From Blastococcus sp. HT6-30 (GTDB lineage Bacteria > Actinomycetota > Actinomycetes > Mycobacteriales > Geodermatophilaceae): DNA of 64,000 bases. The stretch is from assembly GCF_039729015.1 (NCBI RefSeq), contig NZ_CP155792.1:2810001-2874000 (forward strand), written 5' to 3'. Each line of letters opens with the position of its first letter. Within the stretch, counting starts at the first letter, position 1. The notes below the pieces were generated by a model. It saw only the letters and a program-made list of their open reading frames with translations, was not told the origin of the DNA and did no database searches. Of this stretch, positions 19,747 to 30,100 are shown one piece after another. The translations under genes were made by a program, and so were the position numbers.

Positions 19747-21384
19747 TCACCGCTCGGTGACCCGCCCGCCGTCGACCTCGAGCCGTCGGTCGGTGGCCAC
19801 GGCCTCGAGCATCCGGCGGTCGTGGGTGACCAGCAGCAGGGTGCCGGTGTAGCCGGCCAGGGCCTGCTCGAGCTGCTCGATGGCCGGCAGGTCCAGGTGG
19901 TTGGTCGGCTCGTCCAGCACCAGCACGTTGACGCCCCGGGCCTGCAGCAGCGCCAGGGCCGCGCGGGTGCGCTCCCCCGGCGACAAGGTGAGGGCCGGGC
20001 GCAGCACGTGGTCAGCCGTGAGCCCGAACTTGGCCAGCAGCGTCCGCACCTCCGCCGTCGGCCAGTCGGGCACCTCGGCGCCGAACGCGTGGAGCAGCTG
20101 CTCGGAGCCGAGGAACCGCCCGCGGGCCTGGTCGATCTCGCCGATCCGGACCGCCGGGCCGAGGCCTCCCGCCCCCTCGTCCAGCGGCACCCGGCCCAGC
20201 AGGGCCGCGAGCAGGGTCGACTTCCCGGATCCGTTGGCGCCGGTGATGGCGACCCGGTCACCCCAGTCCACCTGCAGGTCCACCGGGCCAAGGGTGAAGC
20301 CACCCCGGCGGACGACGGCGCCGCGCAGCGTGGCCACGACCGCACCGGCCCGCGGCGCGGCGGCGATCTCCATCCGGAGCTCCCACTCCTTGCGGGGCTC
20401 CTCGACGACGTCCAGGCGCTCGATCATGCGCTGGGTCTGCTTGGCCTTGGCCGCCTGCTTCTCCGATGACGCCCGGTTGGCGGCCTTGATGTGCCTGTCG
20501 CCGTCCTTGGACTTCTTGATCGAGTCGCGGACGCCCTTCGCCATCCAGTTCCGCTGCATCCGCGCGCGTGCCTCGAGCCCGGCCTTGGTGTCGGCGAACT
20601 CCTCGTACTCCTCCCGGGCGTGCCGCCGGGCCACCTCCCGCTCCACCAGGTACGCCTCGTAGCCGCCGTCGTGCACCCGCACCAGCTGCTGGGCGAGGTC
20701 GAGCTCGACGATCCGGCTGGTGGTCCGGGCCAGGAACTCGCGGTCGTGGCTGACGACGACGACGCCGGCCCGCGCACCGGTCACGAAACGCTCCAGCTGG
20801 TCGAGCCCGGCCAGGTCCAGGTCGTTGGTCGGCTCGTCGAGCAGCAGGACGTCGTAGCGCGAGAGCAGCAACGAGGCCAGGCCCACCCGGGCGGCCTGCC
20901 CGCCGGAGAGCCCGGTCATCGGTGCGTCGAGCGCGACGCCGGGCGCGACCTCGGCCACCACCTCCTCGGCCCGCTCGTCGAGGTCGGCTCCGCCGAGGGC
21001 GAGCCAGCGCTCGAGCGCGTCGCCGTACGCGTCGTCCGCGCCCGCCGCACCGGCGGTGAGGGCGTCGGTCGCGGCGTCCAGGGCCGCCTGGGCGGGAGTG
21101 ACACCGGTGCGCCGGGCGAGCGCGGCGAGGACGGTCTCCCCCTGCCGCCGCTCGTGCTCCTGCGGGAGGTAGCCCAGGGTGGCCGTCGGCGGGCTGAGCG
21201 CGATGCTGCCGGCCTCGGCGGGGATCTCGCCGGCCAGCGTGCGCAGCAACGTCGACTTGCCCGCGCCGTTCACCCCCACCAGGCCGACGACGTCAGCCGG
21301 GGCGACGACGAGATCGAGGTCGGAGAACAGCACGCGGGCGCCGTGACCGGCCGCCAGGCCGCGGGCGACGAGGGTGGCGCTCAC
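19747..21384 (-). CDS. ABC-F family ATPase (ribosome-associated)
   Basis: 545 residues with two ABC ATPase domains and no membrane spans, the layout of ABC-F translation factors that bind the ribosomal E site. Domain 1 has Walker A GVNGAGKST and signature LSGGQAARVGL; domain 2 has GANGSGKST and LSPGERTRAAL with Walker B VLVLDEPTNHLDL. A charged helical linker (around 240-320, rich in K, R and E) joins them. Start is GTG at 21382-21384. It could be a housekeeping or an antibiotic-protection ABC-F; the sequence alone does not decide. It is the last gene of the MFS-USP-cyclase run, after a 70-base gap. Confidence 0.9.
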   Translation of the reverse strand: MSATLVARGLAAGHGARVLFSDLDLVVAPADVVGLVGVNGAGKSTLLRTLAGEIPAEAGSIALSPPTATLGYLPQEHERRQGETVLAALARRTGVTPAQAALDAATDALTAGAAGADDAYGDALERWLALGGADLDERAEEVVAEVAPGVALDAPMTGLSGGQAARVGLASLLLSRYDVLLLDEPTNDLDLAGLDQLERFVTGARAGVVVVSHDREFLARTTSRIVELDLAQQLVRVHDGGYEAYLVEREVARRHAREEYEEFADTKAGLEARARMQRNWMAKGVRDSIKKSKDGDRHIKAANRASSEKQAAKAKQTQRMIERLDVVEEPRKEWELRMEIAAAPRAGAVVATLRGAVVRRGGFTLGPVDLQVDWGDRVAITGANGSGKSTLLAALLGRVPLDEGAGGLGPAVRIGEIDQARGRFLGSEQLLHAFGAEVPDWPTAEVRTLLAKFGLTADHVLRPALTLSPGERTRAALALLQARGVNVLVLDEPTNHLDLPAIEQLEQALAGYTGTLLLVTHDRRMLEAVATDRRLEVDGGRVTER

Positions 21385-21454
21385 CCCTACAGCCTGCCAA
21401 GCCGGCCCGGCCGACCGACAGCGGAATCCCTTCCGGCGCGCCGCGGCGGGTGGC

Positions 21455-22534
21455 TCACTCCTCCGCGTCGTCCCCCTCGACGTCGAAGGCGTCCTCGTCG
21501 TAGCCGCTGTCGGCGTCCTCCCCCGGCCCGGCGTCGGCTGTCCTGCTCCGGCGGATCAGCCACGGCTGCAGGTGGTCGTAGCCACGCACCGAGACCCGGC
21601 GCAGCGGCCGCGCGCGGTAGCCGGGCAGCCCGCGGACCCGGTCGGCCAGCTCGCGGTCGACCAGCAGTGCCCCGGGACGGGCCAGCGAGGTCAGCCGGCT
21701 GGCCAGGTTCACCACCGGCGAGTAGACGTCTCCCAGCCGGGTGAGCACAGCGCCGTAGGCCGCTCCGACCCGCAGCGGTGGCCGGTCGGTGGCGTCCCAG
21801 GCGTGCGGCAGCTCCAGCCCGATCTCGGCGGCGTCGGTGGCCGACCCGGCGGTGAACAGCACTCCGTCCCCGACCGTCTTCACGACCCGGCCGTGGTGCC
21901 GGGCGATGACCTCGGCGGCGGTGCCCTCGAAGTTCTCGACCATCGCGCCCAGCTCGCGGCCGGCCATGCCGCGGCTGCGCGAGGTGTAGCCCACCAGGTC
22001 GGCGAACCCGACCGCGAGCTCCCGCCGGTCGCCGGGGCCGGTGGCGGCCAGCAGCCGGTCGACGTTCGCCACGAGGTGCCGGCGCCACACGTAGTCCTGC
22101 ACCTCGCGCAGCCGGGGCAGCAGCGTCCGCGCCGCCTCCACCGCCCGCTCCGTGGTGTCCGCGGGGCCCTCCCCCTCCGGCGCTCCGCGGAGCAGCACGT
22201 CGGCGAGCATGTCGGTCTGCCAGTCGGCCAGCCGGGACAGCGACTGCCCCATGGCCCGGGCGATCGAGGCCTCGCTGTCGGGGTCCACGAAGCCGGAGTC
22301 GATGAGCTCGGAGAGCACCCCCAGGGCCGCCACGTCGGCATCGGTGAAGGCCGGGTCGTCGTCGGCGGCGTCAGGGAAGCCGAGGGCCCGCCAGAGCCGC
22401 TGGGTGCGCTCGGGCGGCATGCCGGCCAGGCGGCCGACGTCCAGCCGGGTGTACCGGCGGGGGCCGTCGAGCAGCAGCCGCTCCAGCGCCTCGCGGGCGC
22501 CGGGGACCGGGCCGTCGCCGCCGGGATAGTCCAT
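21455..22534 (-). CDS. Class III adenylate cyclase with N-terminal regulatory domain
   Basis: Makes cAMP from ATP. Of 359 residues, about 1-150 resemble the autoinhibitory domain of mycobacterial Rv1264 (RRYTRLDVGRLAGMPPERTQ and FTDADVAALGVLSELIDSG), which in that protein senses pH. The cyclase domain follows, with metal-binding Asp in VGFADLVGYTSRS and KTVGDGVLF. The adenine-selecting Lys (VVKTVGDG) and Asp (GDVYSPVVN) and the transition-state Asn/Arg pair in VNLASRL are all present. No membrane segment is seen, so it is cytosolic; the C-terminus is acidic. Start ATG at 22532-22534, 14 bases after the USP gene. Confidence 0.9.
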   Translation of the reverse strand: MDYPGGDGPVPGAREALERLLLDGPRRYTRLDVGRLAGMPPERTQRLWRALGFPDAADDDPAFTDADVAALGVLSELIDSGFVDPDSEASIARAMGQSLSRLADWQTDMLADVLLRGAPEGEGPADTTERAVEAARTLLPRLREVQDYVWRRHLVANVDRLLAATGPGDRRELAVGFADLVGYTSRSRGMAGRELGAMVENFEGTAAEVIARHHGRVVKTVGDGVLFTAGSATDAAEIGLELPHAWDATDRPPLRVGAAYGAVLTRLGDVYSPVVNLASRLTSLARPGALLVDRELADRVRGLPGYRARPLRRVSVRGYDHLQPWLIRRSRTADAGPGEDADSGYDEDAFDVEGDDAEE

Positions 22535-22548
22535 GCCCGTCGCGGGCC

Positions 22549-23028
22549 TCAGTCGGTGGTGTGCACGACGAGCACGTCGCACTCCGCGCGGCGCGTGGCA
22601 TCGGCCGGCACCGAGCCGAGCAGGCGGCCCTTGATGCTGCTCAGCCCACGGTTGCCGACGACCAGCAGATCGGCGTTCTCCCGGCGGACGACGTCGAGCA
22701 GCGTCTCGACCGGTGACCCCATGACCGCGACGGTGCGCACCTTCACGACGCCGGCAGCACCGGCGCGCTCGGCGGCGGTGCGCACGGTCTCCTCGGCCGG
22801 GTGCGACCCGACCACCTGGTACGCCTCGTCGCCCAGCACGTCCTGCGCACGAGCCAGCTCGCGGTCGTCGCCCTCGGTGGGGAGGTAGGCGCACACGACG
22901 ACCAGCGTCGCCCCGCAGGCGCCGGCCAGGGCACCGGCGCGGGCGACCGCGCGGAGAGACGATGCCGACCCGTCGGTTCCGACGACGACCGTGGAGTAGG
23001 CGCTCGCGGGCTCGCTCACGGCGCGCAC
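22549..23028 (-). CDS. Universal stress protein (UspA family, ATP-binding type)
   Basis: About 157-160 residues in one USP domain. It starts VVVGTDGSASSLRAVARA and ends with the ATP-binding signature GNRGLSSIKGRLLGSVP (G-x2-G-x9-G-S) and a DVLVVH strand. The start is GTG at 23026-23028, two bases after the MFS stop, or GTG at 23017-23019; neither has a good Shine-Dalgarno sequence. It is sandwiched between an MFS permease and an adenylate cyclase, an arrangement that suggests a stress-signalling transcript. Confidence 0.88.
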   Translation of the reverse strand: MRAVSEPASAYSTVVVGTDGSASSLRAVARAGALAGACGATLVVVCAYLPTEGDDRELARAQDVLGDEAYQVVGSHPAEETVRTAAERAGAAGVVKVRTVAVMGSPVETLLDVVRRENADLLVVGNRGLSSIKGRLLGSVPADATRRAECDVLVVHTTD

Positions 23029-23029
23029 T

Positions 23030-24196
23030 CTATGGGACCGCGGCCGGCCGTGTGCCCGCGGTCACGCGAACGGGCGCCGTGCGGCCGGCCAGGAGCGCCA
23101 CCCCGGCGAGCAGCACCGGGAGCAGCCCGAGCGCCGCCGAGAGGCCGACGAGCTCGGCCAGGCCACCGATGACCGGCGGGCCGAGGAGGAAACCGAGGTA
23201 GCCGGGCGTGCTCACCGCGGCGAGCGCCGGGCCGGCCTCGGCCTCGCCCTCGGCCGCCGCCGAGAAGACCAGCGGAACGGTGCAGGCCAGGCCGATGCCC
23301 AGGGCGGCGAAGCCGGCCAGCACGACGGCGACCGTCGGGCCGGCCACGACCAGCACCCCGCCGGCCGTGGCGACCAACGCGGAGATCCGCACCGTCCGCA
23401 CCCGGCCCCACGCGGCGACGACCCGGTCACCGGCGAGCCGGCCGGCCACCATCGTGACGCTGAACGCCGTGTACGCCAGGCCCGCGACCCCGGCGGAGGC
23501 GCCCAGCTCGTCCCGGAGGTGGACGGCGCTCCAGTCCCCCACCGCCCCCTCGGCGAGCAGGACGACGAGCGCGATGACGGCCAGCGGCAGCAGCCGCCCC
23601 CGAGGCCACGCGAACAGCGGCCCCGCCGGTCCCTCGATGCGCTCCTCCCGGAGCAGCGCCGGGAACAGGGGTGCGGTCAGCAGGAACAGCACCAGGCCCG
23701 TCCCGCCCAGGTGCGCCGCCAGCCCGAGGTCCATCGCCGCGGCCAGCGACCCGGTCAGCGAGCCCGCCAGCGCCCCGGCCGAGAAGGCCGCGTGGAACGA
23801 CGACATCACCGGCCGGGCGAGCACTCGTTCGACCGTGACCGCCTGGGCGTTCATGGCGACGTCCAGGCTGCCGAACGCCAGCCCGAAGACGAGCAGCACC
23901 GGGACGAGCCAGGGCAGCGACGTGGCCAGCCCCAGGAACACCGGGACGGCGAAGAAGAGGAGGGCGGAGGCGATCGTCGTCGTCCGGCTGCCGAACCGGG
24001 CGCTGAGCGCGCCGATCAGCGGCATGGCGACCAGGGCACCGATCGCCGGCACGAGGAGCGCACCACCGAGCGCGGCGTCGGACAGACCGAGGTCGCTCTT
24101 CACGGTGGGGATCCGCACGGCCCAGTTGCCGAAGACCGCGCCGTTCGCCGCGAAGACGACGGTCACGGCCAGCCGCGCCCGTCCCGGTGCACCCAC
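23030..24196 (-). CDS. MFS transporter (YbjJ-like)
   Basis: 388-residue major facilitator protein with about 12 predicted membrane segments. The start region VVFAANGAVFGNWAVRIPTV and the loop GALSARFGSRTT, a version of the MFS loop motif, fit the YbjJ-type subgroup. The N-terminal half has the SLDVAMNAQAVTVER segment typical of these permeases. The substrate is unknown. I chose GTG at 24194-24196. It is the first gene of the minus-strand run into USP, cyclase and ABC-F. Confidence 0.85.
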   Translation of the reverse strand: MGAPGRARLAVTVVFAANGAVFGNWAVRIPTVKSDLGLSDAALGGALLVPAIGALVAMPLIGALSARFGSRTTTIASALLFFAVPVFLGLATSLPWLVPVLLVFGLAFGSLDVAMNAQAVTVERVLARPVMSSFHAAFSAGALAGSLTGSLAAAMDLGLAAHLGGTGLVLFLLTAPLFPALLREERIEGPAGPLFAWPRGRLLPLAVIALVVLLAEGAVGDWSAVHLRDELGASAGVAGLAYTAFSVTMVAGRLAGDRVVAAWGRVRTVRISALVATAGGVLVVAGPTVAVVLAGFAALGIGLACTVPLVFSAAAEGEAEAGPALAAVSTPGYLGFLLGPPVIGGLAELVGLSAALGLLPVLLAGVALLAGRTAPVRVTAGTRPAAVP

Positions 24197-24361
24197 CCCG
24201 CCAGTCGACCACGCGGTGCCGACGGTCCGCCGGGCGGTTCCCGGACGGCGTCGGGGGAACGCCCCGGTGACCACCGCGCGACGCCCGGCGCGGGGCCCCC
24301 CACGGGAGGCCCGGGTGCGCTTGGATGGCCTGGCCACCAGCCCGGACGACGGGAGAACGCC

Positions 24362-25333
24362 ATTTCCAGCGGCACGACCGCGAGGGTCGACCCGGTCGGG
24401 GTCGAGATCCGCGGACTCACCAAGTCCTTCACGAGGGTGCGGGCCGTCTCCGACCTCAGCTTCACCGTCGAGCCGGGAACGGTCACGGGCTTCCTCGGCC
24501 CCAACGGCGCGGGCAAGACCACCACGCTGCGGATGGTCCTGGGGCTGATGCGGCCCGACGCCGGCACCGCCACGTTCAACGGCACCCCGTACGCGTCGCT
24601 GTCCGCGCCGCTGCGCACGGTCGGGGCCGTGCTGGAGACCGCCTTCCACCCCGCCCGCACCGGGCGCAACCACCTCCGGGTCTACTGCCGCGCCGCCGGC
24701 ATCCCCCTGCGGCGCGCCGACGAGGTGCTGGTCCAGGTGGGGCTCGCCGACGCCGGACGACGACGCGCGGGTGGCTACTCCCTGGGCATGCGGCAGCGGC
24801 TCGGGCTGGCGACGGCGCTGCTCGGCGACCCCTCCGTGCTGGTGCTCGACGAGCCGGCCAACGGGCTGGACCCGGAGGGCATCCAGTGGCTGCGCGGGTT
24901 CCTGCGCCATCTCGCCCACGACCAGGGCCGCACGGTGCTGGTGTCCAGCCACCTGCTCTCCGAGGTGGAGCAGACCGTCGACCGCGTCGTCATCGTGGGC
25001 GCCGGGCACCTGGTGCGCGAGGGCTCGATGGAGGAGCTGCGGTCGGGGGCGGACGGCGCGGGGACGGTGCTCGTGCGCAGCCCGCAGGTCGACCGGCTGG
25101 CCGAGGCGCTCCGGGCCGAGGGCACGGGGATCACCCGTGACGGCGACGCGCTCACCGTCACCGGCCGGACGACCGCGGAGATCGGCAGCCGGGCCTTCGC
25201 CGCGGGCGTGGAGTTGCACGAGCTGCGGTCGCGCACCAGCGGTCTCGAGGAGATCTACTTCCAGCTCACCGCCGGCCGGGAGCAGTACCGCGCCCCGTCC
25301 GCCGACGTGCCGTCCGCGGAGGCCTCGCGATGA
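24362..25333 (+). CDS. ABC transporter ATP-binding protein
   Basis: Energises the permease encoded next. Walker A GPNGAGKTTTLRM, signature YSLGMRQRLGLA and Walker B VLVLDEPANGLDPEG identify a single ABC domain of the bacitracin/daunorubicin-export type, followed by a C-terminal accessory domain, 323 residues in all. There is no ATG, GTG or TTG in frame between the upstream region and the first domain strand (VEIRGLTKSF). The best candidate is ATT at 24362-24364, preceded by GGGAG at 24351-24355. The stop overlaps the permease start (ATGA). Confidence 0.88.
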   Translation: MSSGTTARVDPVGVEIRGLTKSFTRVRAVSDLSFTVEPGTVTGFLGPNGAGKTTTLRMVLGLMRPDAGTATFNGTPYASLSAPLRTVGAVLETAFHPARTGRNHLRVYCRAAGIPLRRADEVLVQVGLADAGRRRAGGYSLGMRQRLGLATALLGDPSVLVLDEPANGLDPEGIQWLRGFLRHLAHDQGRTVLVSSHLLSEVEQTVDRVVIVGAGHLVREGSMEELRSGADGAGTVLVRSPQVDRLAEALRAEGTGITRDGDALTVTGRTTAEIGSRAFAAGVELHELRSRTSGLEEIYFQLTAGREQYRAPSADVPSAEASR

Positions 25334-26085
25334 CCGGACTGATCCGCGCGGAGTGGACCAAGTTGTTCACGACGAAGGTCTGGCTCGGCCTGCTGCTCGG
25401 CGCCTGCCTCCTGGTGGCCGGGTTCGCCGTCCTGCTCACCGCGTTCGCCGGGAACCCCGAGTCGGGCATCCCCGCCGTGGGCACCCCGGTGTACGAAGAG
25501 CTGGCCATGGCGAACGCCGTGAACGTCAACGTGCTTTTCCTGATCCTGGGCATCATCGGGATGACCCAGGAGTACCGGCACCGCACCGCCACGCCGACGT
25601 TCCTGACCACGCCCCGGCGCGGCCGTGTGGTGGTCGCCAAGCTCGTGGCCTACGCGCTGGCGGCGACGCTGTTCGCCCTGGTCGTGCTCGCGGTGAACTA
25701 CGCGGTGGTCGCCGTGCACGCCGGGGCTCGCGGGGACGCCCCGGCGCTGGGCGCCGACAACCTTGGGACGCTGGGCAGCTCGGGTCTGGCCCTGGTCATC
25801 TACGCGGTGATCGGCGTGGGCCTCGGTGCGCTGCTGCGCAACCAGGTCGGCGCCATCGTCGGTGGCCTGGTCTACCTGTTCGTGATCGAGCCGATCATCC
25901 GCTCGATCCCGGCCACCTCCGGCGCGTACAAGTGGATGCCGGGCGGCGCCCTGGAAGCGCTCACCGCCACCTTCCAGGGCCCGGACCTGCTCGACGCCTG
26001 GCAGGGCGGCCTCCTGCTGCTCGGTTACGGTCTGGTGGCCGCCCTGCTCGGCACGTTCCTGGCCGTCCGTCGCGACATCGTCTGA
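25330..26085 (+). CDS. ABC transporter permease (ABC-2 type)
   Basis: 251 residues with about six membrane segments. It starts MTGLIRAEWTKLFTTKVWLG, the usual opening of ABC-2 permeases (RAEWxKL...), and contains the EYRHRTATPTFLTTPRR segment common in this branch. It forms an exporter with the preceding ATPase, with which it overlaps by four bases. Cargo is not predictable; such pairs often give resistance to peptides or drugs or export lipids. Confidence 0.88.
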   Translation: MTGLIRAEWTKLFTTKVWLGLLLGACLLVAGFAVLLTAFAGNPESGIPAVGTPVYEELAMANAVNVNVLFLILGIIGMTQEYRHRTATPTFLTTPRRGRVVVAKLVAYALAATLFALVVLAVNYAVVAVHAGARGDAPALGADNLGTLGSSGLALVIYAVIGVGLGALLRNQVGAIVGGLVYLFVIEPIIRSIPATSGAYKWMPGGALEALTATFQGPDLLDAWQGGLLLLGYGLVAALLGTFLAVRRDIV

Positions 26086-26161
26086 GGCGCCGGCGGGACC
26101 ACAGGAGCCTCGCCCCCCACCGGCACGTGCGGGGCGGACCCGAACGGAGAACGGAGAACGC

Positions 26162-26971
26162 GTGACGACTCGCATGACCTTCCAGCGGCTGGGCCGCCTG
26201 ATCGTCGACGGGGACGAGGACGGCGTCCGCTCCGCCGTCACCGAGGCGCCGCGCCTGCTCACCGGGACCGTCGACCGGGAGGGCGAGGGGGGCTGGACCC
26301 CGCTGCACCTGGCCGTGGCCTGCGACCGGGTCGGCGTCGTCCGGGTCCTGGTCCAGGCGGGAGCCGACCTCGCGGCCCGCACCGAGCAGCACCGCACCCC
26401 GCTGCACGTGGCCCTGGAGCACGCCCCCGACCTCGTGCCCGTGCTGGTGGAGCTGGGCGCCGTCGTCGACGCGCCGAGCGCGGCCTACCTCGACGACGTC
26501 GACCGGCTCACCGCCGAGCTCGACGGCGGCGCGGCCCTCACCGACCCGACCACCGGGGTGGGCCTGCTCGCGTGGGCCGCCTTCGGTGGTGCGGCCGGCG
26601 CGGCGCGGCTGCTGCTCGCCCGGGGCGCCGACCCCGACGGCGGAGCGCTGCACGCCGCGACCGCGGGCGGCAGCGCGGAGGTCGTGCGGCTGCTGCTGGA
26701 GGCGGGGGCCGACGTCGACGACCGGGACCCCGACACCGGCCGCACCCCGCTGCACGCCGCGGTGGCGGCCGGCGCAACCGGCGACGCGCCCGAGATCGTG
26801 CGGCTGCTGCTGGAGGCGGGCGCCGACGTCGACGCCACCACCCACGACGGGGCCAGCGCGCTGGACATCAGCCGCGTGGCGGCAGCCCGGCACCGGCGGG
26901 CCGACGAGGACCGGGCCACGGGCAACGACGACCTCGTCGAACTCCTCGTGGCCCACGGCGCGAGCCACTGA
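26162..26971 (+). CDS. Ankyrin repeat protein
   Basis: 269 residues made almost entirely of about six ankyrin repeats ([60 protein letters not shown] and so on). There is no signal peptide or catalytic domain, so it is probably a cytosolic protein-binding scaffold. Start is GTG at 26162-26164 after GGAGAACGGAGAA. It is a single gene between the ABC exporter and kgd; its partner is unknown. Confidence 0.9.
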   Translation: MTTRMTFQRLGRLIVDGDEDGVRSAVTEAPRLLTGTVDREGEGGWTPLHLAVACDRVGVVRVLVQAGADLAARTEQHRTPLHVALEHAPDLVPVLVELGAVVDAPSAAYLDDVDRLTAELDGGAALTDPTTGVGLLAWAAFGGAAGAARLLLARGADPDGGALHAATAGGSAEVVRLLLEAGADVDDRDPDTGRTPLHAAVAAGATGDAPEIVRLLLEAGADVDATTHDGASALDISRVAAARHRRADEDRATGNDDLVELLVAHGASH

Positions 26972-27101
26972 TCACCGTGCGGGACGGGTGCACGGTTCCC
27001 GCTCCGTGCCGAGTCAGCGGCCCGGCACGGGCGTAGACTCGACATCCGGTCCAGCGACGCCCCTCAGACGCAGCCCCATAACGAAGAAGGCACTCGACCC
27101 C

Positions 27102-30100
27102 GTGTCAAGCGTGAGTTCATCCCGACCGTCGTCCACTTCGTCCCCCGTTGCCGGTTTCGGCACGAACGAGTGGTTGGTAGAGGAGATGTACCAGCAGTTC
27201 CTCGCCGACCCGTCCAGCGTCGATCAGGCGTGGCACGAGTTCTTCGCCGACTACCGGCCGGGCACGCCCGCCGGCGGCGACCGGGAGCAGGCGCCGTCCG
27301 GCAACGGCGCGCCGGCGGCCCCGAAGCCCGCGGCCCCGAAGCCCGCGGCACCGGAGCAGGCGGCTCCGGAGCAGGCGGCTCCGCGGCGGGCCGCCCCGGC
27401 CGTGCCCGCACCCGAGGCCCCGGCCGAGAAGAAGGCCGACGTCCAGCGCCCGGCCGCCGGGCCCCAGCCGACGGGGAGCTCGCCCGTGCAGAAGTCCACC
27501 CAGTCCACCACCGCGGCAGCCCCCAAGGCCGCTCCCAAGCCGCCGGTCGGCGACGGCAAGCAGTCCCCGCTGCGCGGCGCCGCCGCTGCGGTGGTCAAGA
27601 ACATGAACGCCTCGCTGACCGTGCCGACGGCGACCAGCGTGCGCGCGGTGCCGGCCAAGCTCCTGGCCGACAACCGCATCGTCATCAACAACCACCTCGC
27701 CCGGGCGCGGGGCGGCAAGATCTCCTTCACCCACCTGATCGGCTACGCGCTGGTCCGGGCGCTCGACGCGTTCCCGAACATGAACAGCGCCTTCGCCGAG
27801 GTCGACGGCAAGCCGGTGCTGGTGCAGCCGGAGCACGTCAACTTCGGGCTGGCCATCGACCTGCCGAAGCCCGACGGGTCGCGCTCGTTGGTGGTCGCGT
27901 CGATCAAGGGCGCCGAGGAGATGGACTTCGCCGGCTTCTGGGCCGCGTACGAGGACATCATCCGCCGTGCCCGGAACAACAAGCTGACGATGGAGGACTT
28001 CTCCGGCACCACGATCAGCCTGACCAACCCCGGCACCATCGGCACCAACCACTCGGTGCCCCGGCTGACCGCCGGGCAGGGCGCGATCATCGGCGTGGGC
28101 GCGATGGAGTACCCGGCCGAGTTCCAGGGGATGAGCCCCGAGGTCCTCACCGAGATGGGCGTCTCGAAGATCATCACGCTCACCTCGACCTACGACCACC
28201 GGATCATCCAGGGCGCGGAGTCCGGCGACTTCCTGCGCAAGCTCCACTCGCTCCTGCTGGGCGAGGACGGCTTCTACGACGAGGTCTTCCGCTCGCTGCG
28301 GATCCCCTACGAGCCGGTGCGCTGGATGCCGGACGTGCGGATCACGCGCGAAGGGCAGATCGACAAGGAAGCCCGCGTCATCGAGGTCATCGAGTCCTAC
28401 CGGCGCAACGGCCACCTGATGGCCGACACCGACCCGCTCGAGTTCAAGGTCCGCACCCACCCGGACCTGGACATCCTCCAGCACGGGCTGACCCTGTGGG
28501 ACCTCGACCGGAAGTTCCCGGTCGGCGGCTTCGCCGGTGAGCGACTCATGACGCTCCGGGACATCCTCGGCGTGCTGCGCAACTCCTACTGCCGCAGGGT
28601 CGGCGTGGAGTACATGCACATCACCGACCCCGAGGAGCGCCAGTGGCTCCAGCAGCGGATCGAGGTCAAGCACGAGCAGCCCGACCGCGAGAAGCAGAAG
28701 CACGTGCTCGGCCGGCTCAACGCCGCCGAGGCGTTCGAGACCTTCCTGCAGACGAAGTACGTCGGGCAGAAGCGGTTCAGCCTCGAGGGCGGCGAGTCGC
28801 TGATCCCGGTGCTCGACGAGGTGCTGCTGGCCGGCACCGACCACGGGCTCGACGAGGTCGCCATCGGCATGCCGCACCGCGGCCGGCTCAACGTGCTGGC
28901 CAACGTGCTGGGCAAGAGCTACGCCAAGATCTTCGGCGAGTTCGAGGGGAACATCGACCCCGGCACGGTGCAGGGGTCCGGTGACGTCAAGTACCACCTG
29001 GGCGCCACCGGGACGTTCCGCAACCCGTTCCGCGACGACGCCGAGATCGCCGTCTCCCTGGCCAGCAACCCGAGCCACCTGGAGACGGTGAACCCCGTCC
29101 TCGAGGGCATCGTCCGGGCCAAGCAGGACATGATCGACAAGGGCGAGCAGGGCTTCACCGTCCTGCCCGTCCTGCTGCACGGCGACTCCGCCTTCGCCGG
29201 CCAGGGCGTCGTGCAGGAGACGCTGAACCTCTCCCAGCTGCGCGGCTACCGCACCGGCGGCACCGTGCACGTCGTCGTCAACAACCAGGTCGGCTTCACC
29301 ACCAGTCCCGGCTCGGCGCGGTCGACCCTGTACTCGACCGACGTCGCGCGGATGGTCAACGCCCCGATCTTCCACGTCAACGGCGACGACCCCGAGGCCT
29401 GCGTCCGGGTGGCCCGGCTGGCGGTCGAGTACCGGCAGCAGTTCAAGAAGGATGTCGTCATCGACCTCGTCTGCTACCGCCGGCGCGGGCACAACGAGGG
29501 CGACGACCCATCGATGACCCAGCCGCAGATGTACGACATCATCGACCGCAAGCGCTCGGTGCGGAAGCTGTACACCGAGGCGCTGGTCGGCCGCGGGGAC
29601 ATCACGCTCGAGGAGGCCGAGGAGGCCCTCAAGGACTACCGCGGCCAGCTGGAGCGGGCCTTCGCCGAGACCCACGACGCACAGGACTCCTCCAAGCCCG
29701 AGCCGGTCATGGACCCGCGCACGCCGCAGGAGTCGACGGTCCGGACGGCGGTCACGCAGGAGGTCCTCAAGACCATCGGCGACGCGCACGTCTCCTTCCC
29801 GCCGGACTTCACCCCGCACCCGAAGCTGCAGAAGATGCTGGAGAAGCGGGCCGCGATGGCCAGCGAGGGCGGCATCGACTGGGCCATGGGCGAGCTGCTG
29901 GCCTTCGGGTCACTGCTGATGGAGGGCGTGCCGGTCCGCCTGGCCGGCCAGGACTCCCGCCGCGGCACGTTCGTGCAGCGCCACTCGGTCCTGATCGACC
30001 GGGAGAACGGGGCGGAGTACACCCCGCTGGCCAACCTGACCGAGGAGCAGGCGAAGTTCTTCGTCTACGACTCGCTGCTCAGCGAGTACGCGGCGCTCGG

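Noticed and set aside
26586-27101. N-terminal extension of Kgd by about 170 codons overlapping the ankyrin gene
   Set aside because: The extension is Arg/Trp/Pro-rich shadow sequence of the ankyrin gene; the conserved Kgd N-terminus begins after GTG 27102.
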